Shown in pieces: positions 33,986 through 46,200 of a stretch of 64,000 nucleotides of DNA. How positions within the stretch are numbered: position 1 is the first letter of the stretch; every line of letters begins with the position of its first letter. Source of the stretch: Mesostigma viride (taxonomy: Eukaryota; Streptophyta; Mesostigmatophyceae; Mesostigmatales; Mesostigmataceae); assembly GCA_009746045.1 (NCBI GenBank), contig RPFO01000774.1, positions 439,970 through 503,969 on the forward strand, read 5' to 3'. Both the position numbers and the translations under genes were made by a program. The notes beneath the pieces were generated by a model that was given only the letters and a program-made list of their open reading frames with translations, made no database searches and was not told the DNA's origin.

Positions 33986-35309
33986 GCTAGTAGGGCACTT
34001 ACCTCGCACCAAGTCCAGGTAGAAACGGCCTCACGTGGCCCCTCCGCAGGGCTGCGACCAGCTCAGCCGGGCGCAGGCACCTCCTTGGCGTGGCCCGGGC
34101 CCATGCAGCAAGGCTAGACGCCGCAAGGCCCGCACCTTCAAAGGCCGGGCAGCTAGTTTAGGACATGGGAGGCCTATGCCTCTCTGTGATTTGGAAAAAG
34201 ATTATGGACAAGGCCAAGTGGGCTCAGGACCGTCATAGAAGACAACGACCCGGCCCCTTCAGCACTTGGGGAAGCCGGCCGCGTGTTTGCTAATTGCAAT
34301 CGACTGCAATTGCTTTGAGGATGCAGGGCTTCTCAGGGATTATCTGTACTCGTTTCACCCGCATGATAGACATGGTGTCTAATCACCAAGAAAATGTCCT
34401 CAAATGAGGACATTTTAAAGCATGGATACCATTTGTAATAACTAACACATGTCAACAAATCCATGGGTACGGTATGGAACCATGTTCATTTATGATATGT
34501 TCAAGAGTTGCAATGCTTAACATCCATGAAATATGCTCATTGTATAATTGTTTATTATTAATGAATGCAGGGGGGTCGCTACGCGAGTGACCAAAAAGCA
34601 CTCAAGTCAACAATATGCCAAGAAAGAAGGCATGGCCAGGTCATGGCTGGTCCTGAAAATGCACCCAGGGTGCCCACAACATGTCTATGTTACACCCTCG
34701 CAGCCATGGATAGACCCTGCAGCCTGCCAGGGGGGGGGCACATAACTGGCAGCCAGGGACCATGGTGCAGGCCAAACAGCAGGTGTAAAGCTAGCTCAGT
34801 CCAAAGAGTGAAATATGAAGCAAATACTTGCCAAGGTTAGGTCCATGATCGTTAGTAGAGGCTCGGCTGCCACCACGGTGCTAAACCATGATGCTGAACC
34901 CTTACGTTATATATGAAACATATACTGCAAAGAGGCACAAGTTGTAACACAAGCACAATGTAAACATGACAAGCTCAAGTTTCCAAGCCAGTCTTGATCA
35001 CTTGGACATGAGTTGAAGCATTAGAAACATATGGGCAACATACCAGCAAGCCTTGAAAAACTTCTCAGCAACAAGGCAGTATATGTGTTGAATCAAACTA
35101 CCACATCGCAATTAAGCACAGCGACATCTAATTGCTGCTGTTTTGATAACGCAAGGCCGTTTACCTTTTCAGTGACGCAACGGGAAAAGAAAGTACTGCC
35201 CAGCAAACTTCCGTTATTCCCCGGACATAAACGTAATCAAAAACACGAAGTTGGGCATTGAAAGCAACCGGAATTATCACGTCTGCGGGAGTTACAGGTT
35301 ACAATCCGC
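33986..35309. other. Unassigned repeat-derived stretch
   Basis: No gene is recognised. Short open frames have no family resemblance. A short microsatellite-like tail at its start belongs to the preceding LINE. The remainder looks like old intergenic DNA. Confidence 0.4.
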
Positions 35310-37016
35310 TTAACCCCTAAATGGGCAGAAATACTGCCGATGCATCGGCTGTAACTTCACAATTTTGCAAACCAGATGCCATCCAACCCACCCATATCCA
35401 ATGGCTGTCCTTGGGGGCCAAGCATGTCCATGAGTTGCCCTTCGGGTTGGTATATTACAACCTTACATATATGCAGGGTAGGCCATGTATAACTGCCTTC
35501 AAAGTCAGGGGGGTCAAGACGAGCGTTTTCATTTTTGGTAGAATGTGCATTTTGAATTATGTTGTAAGAGCTAGGCACCTACCACTTCAGGGATGATAAA
35601 CAATTAGTTGCTGAACAGTTTGAGCCATTGGGGTCATCATTTGGGTGGGTATACCAGCAGTTACACCCAGTACAGCCCATAGGGGTACCGTTGGTAAAAA
35701 GAAACCAAGGGGGTAGGAGTGGGCATACTACCTACTAATACCTACTAATATGGCCCCCAACCATGCCACACAATACATTTCCCTTCCACAATGATGGGGA
35801 AACATAACTGCATCATCACACTGCCCTTACATGGCACCTATGTGCAGGTGCCACCTTGTCCATGCACGTAGGTAACGTGGTGCGGATACCCTACGCAAGG
35901 CATGCATTCTATGAGGCAGCCACCAACAAACTAGTGATTTTAAGCCTATTTCAGCTTGCCCTAGCAAGGATAAACTAGGCCTAAGCTGCTATAGCTTGCC
36001 AGGTGATGGCCAGCACACCTGGTGGCACATGCTGACAATGGGAAGCTTCTACTCACCGGTTACATGCTTGATGATGCCACAGAGACCAGCCAACTGCCTC
36101 ACACTCATGCAATATGTGTGTGGGAAATGTAGAACAAACATATATGGAGGTATTCAAACCCATACAGCCTCTAAAACTTTTCACCATCACCCTGTGGCAG
36201 GTCAACTGACTGAGGGAAGCATCTAAGAAGGGTGTTTTAGAAAGGGGCCAGGCCAGGGTCAAGAAAGAGCATGAATAATGCAAAAAGAATGTGCTACACA
36301 AGCTAGAACGTATATATAAACGCCAAACATCGATAGGAAAACGATAACTCAGCTTTACCAGGCATGGATGGCGTTACCTTGGCCCAGGCGGTGGCCGCAA
36401 AATGGCGCATTTCGGCACACCAAAGTTGTGCAGCATGGTCGCTGGATTCGGCGATTTCTGGCCACCCTTGCACGTTTACGACTACTATGTATCATAAAAA
36501 GTACAAAGAAACCAATATATCCTTTAAAATACGCCGGAAAGTTATTGCTGTCAACGTTTCTATCGTCCGGCCTGATCGCAGTTTTTTCCAGCAAGAACGC
36601 TGCCGACACCTATCAAATGGCATTCCCGCGAACCAAAAATTGGCCTGTATCATCTTTAGGACGTATAAAATCAATTTCCTGAGTTTGGTCAGAAAATTCG
36701 AACGAAAACGTAAATGCCATGCGTGGGCGCAAGCCGCCATGGCCAGGTCGTCGTTTTCCGGAATGCACGTTGTACGTGAAAAAGTACCCTGACCCCTTGT
36801 ACTTTGACCGGCCAGAACACCTCTATAACTTTGTCAGAAGTATGCAAACCCTAGTACCATGCTGTGAGGAAAATTATAAACTTTCGATCTTCTCAGCTAA
36901 ACTTTTCCTAATTCTCAATAGTTTTCGCGGCATTTGGTCCCCCGAGAAGGGGCCGACGTGTCGGCTGTAACTCAGTTTTAGGCGGAAAATCGGCAGCCAG
37001 ACCATTTAGGGGTTAA
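35310..37016. mobile_element. TTAA-bounded non-autonomous DNA transposon (1.7 kb)
   Basis: TTAA occurs at both ends (35310-35313 and 37013-37016). Just inside are inverted repeats, CCCCTAAATGG at the left and CCATTTAGGGG at the right. Further paired words follow: CGGCTGTAACT near 35348 and its near-complement near 36960. TTAA targets and C-rich tips fit piggyBac-like elements, though Sola3 also uses TTAA. I see no transposase coding region, so it is probably non-autonomous. It has short ORFs only. Confidence 0.65.
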
Positions 37017-37944
37017 CACGCTTACTTAGAACGATGCGGTTGAGAATGACAGTCGGAACCTTGTTCTTGACGTGCGCCCAGGCCGCCAGCTGCGCGGGCC
37101 AGCTCAAGAAATATATATTCAAGGACGGTGACGCGTGGGAAGCACCCAGCCTTGCGGCAAAAGAAAAATATGGCTCACGCTCGCCCTGGTTTTCGCCAGA
37201 CGCGATTGCGACATCACGACGAAAAAATAGAGACTCTTTGACGCATGCAACTGCCCAGCTCCCTCTTCTCCCCATATCGCCCATAAGCCCAGAAGCGTAC
37301 CATAACCCATACTCGCGATATCCGCAGCGCCTGGGCGGAAAAAGAAATTGTAAAACCGAACTGCGAACTGACCTATCATGCGATCTACGTAGCTCTCAGA
37401 TTTTCTTCAACAGTGCCAAAATCCGTTCATGAACAAAATTTTCGACATATACAAAGCACCTGCACGTGAAGAATAGCATCTTCGAAATCACTAGATGAGG
37501 ATCTAAAATGCTGTCTTCGTCCGGGGCAAAATAATGCCCTATAACATTCAGGCAAGCCTCGGAACTGGCACGACCCCATAGCCGCCACTCGACAAAACAC
37601 TCAATTGCATTGCGATGTTCTTGCTGTTGTAGGTACTTTTCGTCGCCTCATATTTTCCAGGTACGGTCGACCCCTGTCGACCCCAGGGGCTTGGCGCGCT
37701 CAGTACCTATCCCAGTTTCGCGCCAAAACCCACCAAGTGACCCTAGGACCAAATTTGGCGCCAAAACCACGCCCCTGACCCCCCCTGTCTCAAACGAGGA
37801 CTATGTCCTCAAATGAGGACATTTGGTTTTTGGACAATGGAGATCGAAATGGGCTGCCGTCTGTCTGCGATATAAGCGCCTTCCGGCCTAAATTTTGGGG
37901 CATGCTCCTGTTTTCTTCCCACCCGGGCCCCGTGGACGGCCCAT
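37017..37944. other. Unassigned stretch with one signal-peptide-like ORF
   Basis: An open frame 37034-37432 begins with a hydrophobic stretch (TVGTLFLTCAQAASCAG) resembling a secretion signal, but the rest matches nothing I know. CCTCAAATGAGGACATTT near 37807 is a short palindrome that also occurs near 34392. No gene is supported. Confidence 0.3.
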
Positions 37945-38235
37945 TATTGGTAGAATGTAGAATGCAGGGTAGAAGTCCTCAGGTGGAGGTTATTATTGCC
38001 CCTGAGGATAGCCGCTACACTACCGGCCGCCTCGTATATGCCATTACAGTAGAGGACAGCTCAGATGAGTATTATATCCCCCTCTAGTGACTATATGGTT
38101 TGGGCATGACCAGTGCAGACGATATAAATTGTAACTTACATGTACATAATTACTTTTCTAATGAGATTATATAGCATAGTACTCCGTGGCGTGCACACCC
38201 ATGCGCATGACACGCAAGTACGTACCATTTAAGGG
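37945..38235 (+). mobile_element. LINE family A 3'-end fragment
   Basis: It encodes the family A C-terminus (GRSPQVEVI, EDSSDEYYIPL then stop at about 38087), then the family A 3' UTR and the ACGCAAGTACGTAC tail. This is the same sequence as 31.8 kb in opposite orientation. Confidence 0.75.
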
Positions 38236-38785
38236 TTAAGTTACTTACTTGCGTGCATGTTTGCACACGTGGGAAGCATCATGATGATAGACAAGACTCC
38301 TAGTTGGGGGCGAGGGCACAATAGATAAAGATAGAGTAGGATTGTTTGTTTTGTTTTGTTTTGTTTTTTTTGTAGATAGATTAGACCGTTAGGATTGTTT
38401 GAGTACACGGCGCACCCATCCATCCATTCATCAGGGGTTAGTGCTCTGTGACTCCCCAACGGGAGCACGAGTTTAATTAATTTTAATTAATTAATTAACT
38501 ACTGATACAAAGACGCTAACGACCTATGTTGACAAGGAAAATCCTACGCTCAAGACCTGTCGCAGCATCCTGTAAACCATGCTGTTTAGCCGGGTGACCA
38601 GCTAAGTTGTCCATGAGAATCCCGGCCTGCATGCAGGCCTCCGCGCCATAGCTGGTGCTGGAGCACTGTAAGCTAGTCGACCAGGACCCGTGAAGAGCAT
38701 TCGCTTCAGTGCGGTCCTCGCGCCCATGCATGAATATGGCCCTTCGACTTTCGAGTACCAGTAGGTGTTGAGCGATAATGAACGT
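38236..38785. mobile_element. LINE relics: family C 3' end (+) and a decayed coding fragment (-)
   Basis: 38236-38500 ends with the family C signature ACTCCCCAACGGGAGCACGA and a TTAATT-rich tail. 38510-38765 contains minus-strand LINE-like words (YGAEACMQAG), probably post-RT coding remains. Confidence 0.5.
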
Positions 38786-39691
38786 TAATTAAATTAAATT
38801 AAATTACATTATAAATGCATGACTCCCTAATTGGGAGATCATGTAGCACATATTCCTTGAGCACTGGGTGGATGGAGGTGGGCGAAGCTGCGGAACCGAA
38901 CTAAGCTAACTCTAAGCTAAGCTAGTCTAGAAAATCAACCCTATAACTACTCTCGGCAAAGCGCCCCTTCCGCTTGAGGGGAGGGGGCTTGCCCACAGGG
39001 GCGCTGGCGTGTGAGCGTGGACAATCTTCTGCCACCTCTTCTTGTTCTGCATCGCATGCAGTCCACCAAGCAAGAGATCGAGACTGGATGAGGAAGTGAA
39101 TGCGGTGTTCAAACTGAGCTGGGACCACATTAGGTCGGCCAGCATGCAACATCTGTGTGTAGTTCATGGCAGGTTTACCCAGCTTTCTAGGAATGTCCTT
39201 GGGGTGGCAGGCCAGGTCAGGATATGCCGCCCTGGTTGGCCAAGCCGCTGGGGGCCGGCCAGACCAAGGGCGGTGTACACCTCTACTCTGACTGGTGCGA
39301 GCAAGATGTCCTACAAATGCTATCCTACTACGCTGCCTAATCTCGTCTGAAATGTGAGGCATGCCCTGATACAACTTGACTCTAATGACCCATGTGTGGA
39401 AAACCCTACATTCAGGACCTGTTGACGCATCTGGTAAACCGTGCCGTCCAGCTTGGCCCGGCCAGTGTGTCCGTGAGTGTCCATGCCTCGGCACCATACG
39501 AAAGCATCGACCGTGAGGACCAGGACCTTGTGTTGCTCGCGCCCATGCAGGTCCTTTGAGTGCCAGTAGGTTTTGAGCGAACGAAGCCTAGCCCAGGCCA
39601 GGCCGATGCAGATGTCCACATATCGTCGGCGGTGTCGGGGAGCATGCTCCCCCGCAGTTTGAAGCGATCACGGAACGGGACCTCCGACCTA

Positions 39692-39808
39692 AGTAAGTAA
39701 GTAAGTAAGTACTTGCGTGTCATGCGCAAAGGCATGCCACGGAGTACTATTATGCTAATCTCATTAGAAAAATAATTCCACAAAAGTTTAAACAAATATC
39801 GTCTGCAT
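39692..39808 (-). mobile_element. Short LINE family A 3'-tail insertion with target duplication
   Basis: The fragment begins with AAGTAAGTAAGTAAGT and ends GTCTGCAT. It is flanked by CCGACCT on both sides, a 7-bp target duplication. It sits inside the family B LINE coding region and is about 115 bp long, an extreme 5' truncation. Confidence 0.75.
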
Positions 39809-40058
39809 CCGACCTCCGTCCCGTCTCAGTAGCAGCCGCGGCAGCGCCGGCGGGCGACTGGTGGCCCCAATCACCACCGCCTCACGGTTAATTTTGACAC
39901 TACTTATCTCCAACCCCACCGCCCGCTCCTCCAAGCCCAGACAGTCCAGCCAGGTCTGAATCTGCTCGGGGCGCTCGATGAGGGTGGTATCGATCATCCG
40001 CATAAATCAGGTCGGACAGGCCCGGTAGCCAGGGCCACCGTCGCCATATTCGCGATCG

Positions 40059-41827
40059 TTAACCTGTGTTTTTTTTTTAATTAGAACGCGATATATCGCG
40101 TTGTAAGCTTTTTTTAGAACGCGTATAGCACCTAAGGAATTGTTTTTTTCATGGTCATGTATATACTTTCCTGAAAGCCCATAAATCAAAGGATGTTTTG
40201 AGCTACTCAGACCTACAAAATGCTTATTCATTAGAGAGATACACTGGTTTGAATACAGGGGGGTCTAACCATGACCGCGATTTCTTGACCCTAGGTCACA
40301 AGTCATGGTCTTATTCACAAATGGTTCATGAAAAAAATCTGGCTTCTTGCACGAGCTATGGGCAACATATGCAGGCTCTGTGAAACAAAACTCAGGCCCA
40401 TTGGGCCACTGGAGCTATTTTTCATTAGCATCACAATTACAACGCAGTACAACGCAGTGGGAAACATGAGAGCCCTTCACAACATTACGCAACGACACGA
40501 GCCCCATAAACGGGGCCATAGTGAGCTTGGAGGGTCAAAACGTTGAAAATAGGTGTTGTATAAGTTATACTGCATCAAACATGCATCAAACATCATGACT
40601 GGATGACCTAATATGACTGAATCAGGCAGCCATAGCCATAGCATCATCCACTCTCACAACGTGTTGAGCACATGCCTCGTGGGAACGGAGGTGCTGGGTT
40701 TTCATTCCATAACGCGTGCAATACTGAAAGAAAGAGGCACGTGTAATGCAAGGCTTGGATAGGTTGAGTGATCCATGAGCTTACATGCAGGCAAAGATGA
40801 CGCTGGAATGCATGCTAGCAAATGGTGGCAAGATGCTAACAACACATGATTATACACCATGATTATGGGCACCTAGCTGATCTTCTTGCACAATCAACGC
40901 AGTATAAACCATCAACATCCAATCCTCACGATATATGCACGGCTTGACGACGTATACAGCACCTAAATACTGCACAACTGCATGCAACCTGCTATGGCTG
41001 ACATGCAAGCAACGTCGAGTAGGATGGCGGTCTTAGAGAGGCTGGGCAGAGGTCGGTAGAAATAAGTGGAAAACTGGCAGAAACTAGGTAGAAACACGAT
41101 ATACTTACGCCTGCAAGCACTATTGAGCCGGTGGCAGAGGCCATTTCCAGGAAAATACAGCATACCGTAGCAATAGCCACGGTCACGCCTTACGCTATTT
41201 GCAGGCACCATCATGCCCGGAGCTACCCAATAAAAGTCTGCACAAATCTCGGTTCAGCCGAGAGTCCGCGGGCGTTCGGAATGAATAAACATGTGTTAAG
41301 AAGTCGAAACACCATGGAAATACCAAGCATGATGGTGCCGCAGCAGACCCGAGTCTTGACGTAATAATATGTATGCCGGTTTCCAGGGTTTCCGCATGAA
41401 AGTTGGGTGAGAAACTGGAAAAAACTACGTTTCCTTCAAATGCCCCAGTACCTCAACAAACTCGTAGAAACCTAATTATCAACCTTTGAACGCATCATCA
41501 TGGTCGTGCTACCCAACAGCCACTGAAATTCGCGCGAAAACTGGCGAGATCTACCTGCCGCCATCGCCGTCGTCTTCACCTTCGTCCCGCGAAAATGCCT
41601 GATTTCAGTGGTACATATTTGTTTGCAGCTGTCACAAAAAAAATACCAAAAATACCACCTGGGATTTTTTCTTGAATTCTATGAGATGTTTCTGACCTAT
41701 TTTGAAAGTTTCAGACAAAAAATCGCATGTTTAATAGGTTAATTTGCCACGTGTCAGATTACAACGCGATACATCGCGTTCTAACCCTACAACGCGATGT
41801 ATCGCGTTGTAAAAAAACACGGGTTAA
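40059..41827. mobile_element. TTAA-bounded non-autonomous DNA transposon (1.77 kb) inside a LINE
   Basis: TTAA flanks both ends. Inside, CCTGTGTTTTTTT at the left and AAAAAAACACGGG at the right are inverted repeats, followed by palindromic AACGCGATATATCGCGTT words, one at the left and two at the right. LINE family B sequence continues on both sides (left GCGATCG, right GGATGTCCAGGCC). No transposase is seen. Termini differ from the 35310 element, so it is a separate piggyBac-like family. Confidence 0.75.
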
Positions 41828-42230
41828 GGATGTCCAGGCCGAGCTCGAACCCCTTTAGAGCAGTAAAGCGTTCACGTGCCTGGCGCATGACGTGATCCAC
41901 CTTGATAATGAACAGGTATGGGGATGTCCAGGACACAACCGACCTTGCCACACCCCGTGGTGAAGGGGGGAATGGTGGGGTGGTGCCCTCCGCAGTCTGC
42001 GCTACTGCCTGTGAGCCCTTGAATACAGCCGGCGAATGGCAGCACTATAAACGCTGCAACAATTCAAAATGAAGGCCAGCGGAAAACCATCAGGGCAAAT
42101 GCGACGCACCTCCTCCATCAACCGGCGCGTGACAAATACAGCCATGATGTCCAGTGTTTCGGCCACGGCGGAAGCCCGGAATGATGAACGTTAGCCAGCC
42201 ATAACGTTTAATGCCCATGGCTGCACATAT

Positions 42231-43240
42231 CCACCTCCTTACGTTTCGACATATCATCCTCGAACAACTCGACAAACGCGGATAAGATAGCAGCACGCTC
42301 GAGCTGGCCATGGTCCGGATTCTTCCAGATTTCTGGCCTGCGCTGGTTGTCTCTTAGTTTGATATCTCTCTTGGAGGATACAAAGCAGTAGCAAGTCATG
42401 TGCGCTGACCTGGCATGTTGGGTTGCCACGGCATGCAGGTGCCAGGGTGGACAATTGGCAGCCCTGCATGCAGCGAAGTCAGCCGAACGCTCGAGAATCC
42501 AGATGATTATGGGATCATCCAAGTTGCTGGCGTCCGGCCTGGCGCTGCATGAGCGCCCGGCCAGAAGAAACAGTTGGGGCCTGGTGGCATCTCCTGCCAG
42601 GCTGTCAGGTTGATCCAATTTTTGCCCCTATGTATAGACAGTGAAGCATATGCAAATTGCTACGTGCAGGGCAATAGTCAGGACTAACGTTCCGAAAGTC
42701 AGAGTGCATATATGTATGCGTGCTTGCTTATCACAATTGCATGCAGTGTACGTTGTGTTGCTAGCCGTCCGGCCAGCTTGATGACGTCAGCTAGGGATTG
42801 CCAACTGTCCTAGCTTGAGACAACTTTCCCCCCATAGTATAGTGGATCTTCTAATATATAAATTCCTGTTTTCGCACACGCTCATGGCAGGACTTCAGCC
42901 CCCCTGGCCCATGATCCGATCTAGTACGGTACAATTTAACTGTAAATTACTAGATAACGCCTGTGACGCATGGTACGCCGTGCTTGCATGGGCCGGCCGG
43001 TTGACATAGTTTGGTTAATATTGTGCGGAAACCTTTTGCCACTCTGCTTCTAAGGTTCCGCACAGCATTATCAGCGACAACCACTCGCTGGTCAACCAAA
43101 GTTAGTGGGCGCACAATAATCCTCCAAGATGAGCCACCTGTGCATATTTTATTCATGCTTGTCTAGGTGGTTGGTGCTGGGCACCGACGCGCAAAATACT
43201 AACAGTTCCATCAGTGGCGCTTCGGCCATGGCCCAAAGTG
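42231..43240. other. Spacer between LINE remains and the kinase gene 3' end
   Basis: A minus-strand frame (42618-42208; RRPEIWKNPDHGQLERAAI) may belong to the 5' part of the LINE or to an unknown relic. The kinase 3' UTR should lie just below 43241. Nothing else is recognised. Confidence 0.35.
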
Positions 43241-46200
43241 CTATGTGGGGACAGTGCCTGCCGCTGCCTGCGCCATAAGCAAGGCCACCTGGGCCTTGAG
43301 TGCTGCAATCTCCTCATCACGTTCTGCCAGCTGGCGCCGCAGCAGCAACGTCTCATCCATCTCCCCATCTGTCCTTTTTACACCGCCCGCAGTCTCCGTA
43401 TCTGCAAGCGCCGACGAGGTCCCACTAAAGACACACACCTTGCCTGCATGCATGGTGAACATGGTGTCATCTGAGAAATGGCTGATAGATTGGGCAGACA
43501 GGCTGCTGCATGTCAGCGCTGAACCGGCAACCGCCGTGCTCGTCATGCCCAGGTAAGTTTGCGCGACCGGGGGCGATGACCTGGTGTCATGCAACACCCT
43601 CGCGCCCGTGGGAGAGTCACACGAGACAGGCACGTGCAGGTGTGCAAACATCGCCCCCCGAGCACGGTCGCTATCACCGTGATGGGATATTGCAGGCGCT
43701 TGCACCCTATGACCAGATATCGCGGCCTGCCCGAAATGCAAATGCGGCGGCGCGACATGCTGACCCAGATGCTGGCTGCCGACGCCCCTACCCTGGCCCA
43801 TGCAACTTAGGCAGGTGCCGCCGCAAAAAGGAACATTACCCGGGCTGGCAGACAGGCTGCCTCGGTCGCCCGTGTCCAAGGTACTTGGACCACAAGACGG
43901 GCGCGAGCACGTGGCAGGAGCGATGACGACGGCATGGCTGGGGCTGCCCACGCATGCGCCGACGCTGCCCATCACCCCCCGCCTCATGGCACCCTCTGAT
44001 GTTGGCTCTGATGTCGGCGCTGCCGAGGACCCACCTTCCAGGTACATCGGCGACATCATCCCGGAGCTGAGCGAGGTGGCATCGCCGCTCAGCACCTCCT
44101 CCACGCGGCCCGGGGACCGCGTCAGCTGGCCCCCGTGACGGTGGCAGTGGTGGTGGCTGAAGTACGCTTGCGACGTGGGCGTCGTGATGCGCACACCCTG
44201 GGACACGCGCGCGGCGCAAGCATTATAGTCGTACTCATGGCCATATGCCCCCATCATTGCGGACGCGCCAGCATGATGCCTGGCGCCACACTCGCACTCT
44301 CGCAAACTCACCAGCTCACTACCATCACCCGGCTGCAATTCAAATGCATGCCAGGGGGACTGCCCGGACATCTGTCCTGCCGACACAACGCCACCTGGCG
44401 CCACATCCCGTGTACGCTGCACCTCGATGCGCAGGGGCATGTGCTGGCACCCACACCGGTCACCGCACAGGCTGCCGCCCAGCGCGCACATTGGGACAGC
44501 GCACAGGCTGCCCACGGAGCCCGACCGGAGCAATCCACCGCTCCACGCCGCATCCGCCACCGAGCATGGCGGCAGCGCGTCCAGGTGGGAGCGCGGCGTG
44601 TACAGGCTCTGGCAGCTGCTGTTGCGGCTGCGAGCAGCACACACGCTCTCCTCACACTCCGCCAGCAGCTGCAGCAGCTCTCCCGCGCTTGGCCGGTCCT
44701 CGCGGTCGAGCGACAGCATGCGGCGCACCAGCTGGGCCTGCCGGGGGTTGCAAGGCGTTACAAGGCGTTACAAGGCATTACAAGGTGTTAAAGGTAGGCA
44801 GGCAGGCAGCATAAGTTAGGGGCGCTTGGGTGGGTGCACAGCGCAGGGTGCGGAGTTGGTTACACAGTTAGAGGCTTGATTGGGAACAGAATGGAGGCAG
44901 CAAGTTGGTTGCATCTGGTGGTTAGAATGGACAGCCAAGCATGTTGTGAAAGACACGACACAAAGCATGCCATGGGGTCAGATGACGAAGAGAAAAAGAA
45001 CTTCATGCCACCGGCGATACATCGCAGCCATGGCTGGGTAAGCCTTCGCCTCGTCAAGTTCAAGGCCGCAAATGTGCCGCACGATAATGCTCCCATCCCA
45101 GACACCGCTTCGGCCATCAAAGCCCGGCCACCTTCGCGTACAAAAGGACTGCCTATATCCTGCCTTGCGCATGTCCATCCAGGAAGCAGACAGAGAACAA
45201 AAGGCCATGACCAAATTGTTTGTAAAGCCACCGCAGCCCGTGCTGCGATTATAGACGATACCATAAGGGAAACTCAGACATCATCCAGTTGGGACAACCC
45301 GCTGCCTTGATAATGTGCAGCCACTTGGTTTGTGCTCGTTGCAGGACCCCACCGCCTGTGGGCTACCACTTGTAAAACACTGCAGACAGTTTGGAACTGG
45401 ATACTAATACTACTGTGCTGTACCAGGGCCATGACACGGGAAGCGACCCGCGCGCGTGCTAGCATACCACGGGCGGGTTCTTCTCCTCCAGCTGCTTGGG
45501 CAAGCTGCCCCCGCGTGCCTCCTTGAGAGCGAGGGCACGCTCCATGCGGGTGCCAAACGAGCAGAAGAGCTCCAGCAGCACCATGCCCAGGCTGAAGATG
45601 TCCACCTGCGCACGAGGTGTGTATCCATGAGGCAGCCAGGATGGGAATATGCGTGTGTGTGTGTGTGATGATGTGTGTGCTTAGCTGTGTGATGATTTGT
45701 GTGATTGTGTGCATGCGGGTTAAAGTGTGACAGCATACAGGAGCCGAAGGTGCTGAGGGCGCTGCATGGTGATGACGCAAAGGCAGTGGAAGAGCCCTTG
45801 ACAGCAGAAAAAAAGGGAATGTAAAGCCTGGACAAGTATTCAGTGATACATATATGAAGCTCCCTGGATGGATTATCAGCAAACAAAATAATATTAGTAA
45901 TCATCAACAAAAATACTGGCCCTAAAGACTTAATCCCCAAACAAAATAGCAAAACTGTTAACCCTGAAAAGACAAGCTCGCCGCCCCCCCCGCGCTTTCT
46001 GCCATAGCGCGATGAACCTTGCGCGATGGATCTTCTCTGCCTTTCCGGAGAAATATCGAGCCAGTAGATCAGCCACATGCGGCAGGAACAGTTCTGTGCA
46101 TACAAGATGTTGATGCAAGTCAAAGCGCCCACCTTACAATGGCCACTGCTTCATCCCTTGTGATATTCCCAACAACCCCAAGGTTAGGAAGAGGGCATTC

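Larger units (their letters stand above)
38786..42230 (-). mobile_element. LINE family B copy with RT remains, interrupted by two younger insertions
   Basis: Read on the minus strand from about 42.2 kb, it shows reverse transcriptase blocks: PGFRRGRN and VTRRLMEEVRRICPDGFPLA, then SPYLFIIKVDHVMRQARE. After the TTAA element come IYADD in one frame with TLIERPEQIQTWLDCLGLEE alongside, then the post-RT region (CIGLAWARLRSLKTYWHSKD), QFEHRI and VGKPPPLKRKGRF. It ends with a 3' UTR and an AATTT-repeat tail at 38786. Decay is clear: frame slips and stops separate the blocks. Nested in it are the TTAA element 40059-41827 and a family A tail 39692-39808. Clade not resolved. Confidence 0.7.

Noticed and set aside
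38786-42230. LTR retrotransposon
   Set aside because: No LTRs, protease or integrase. The RT blocks, simple-repeat 3' tails and 5' truncation are those of non-LTR elements.
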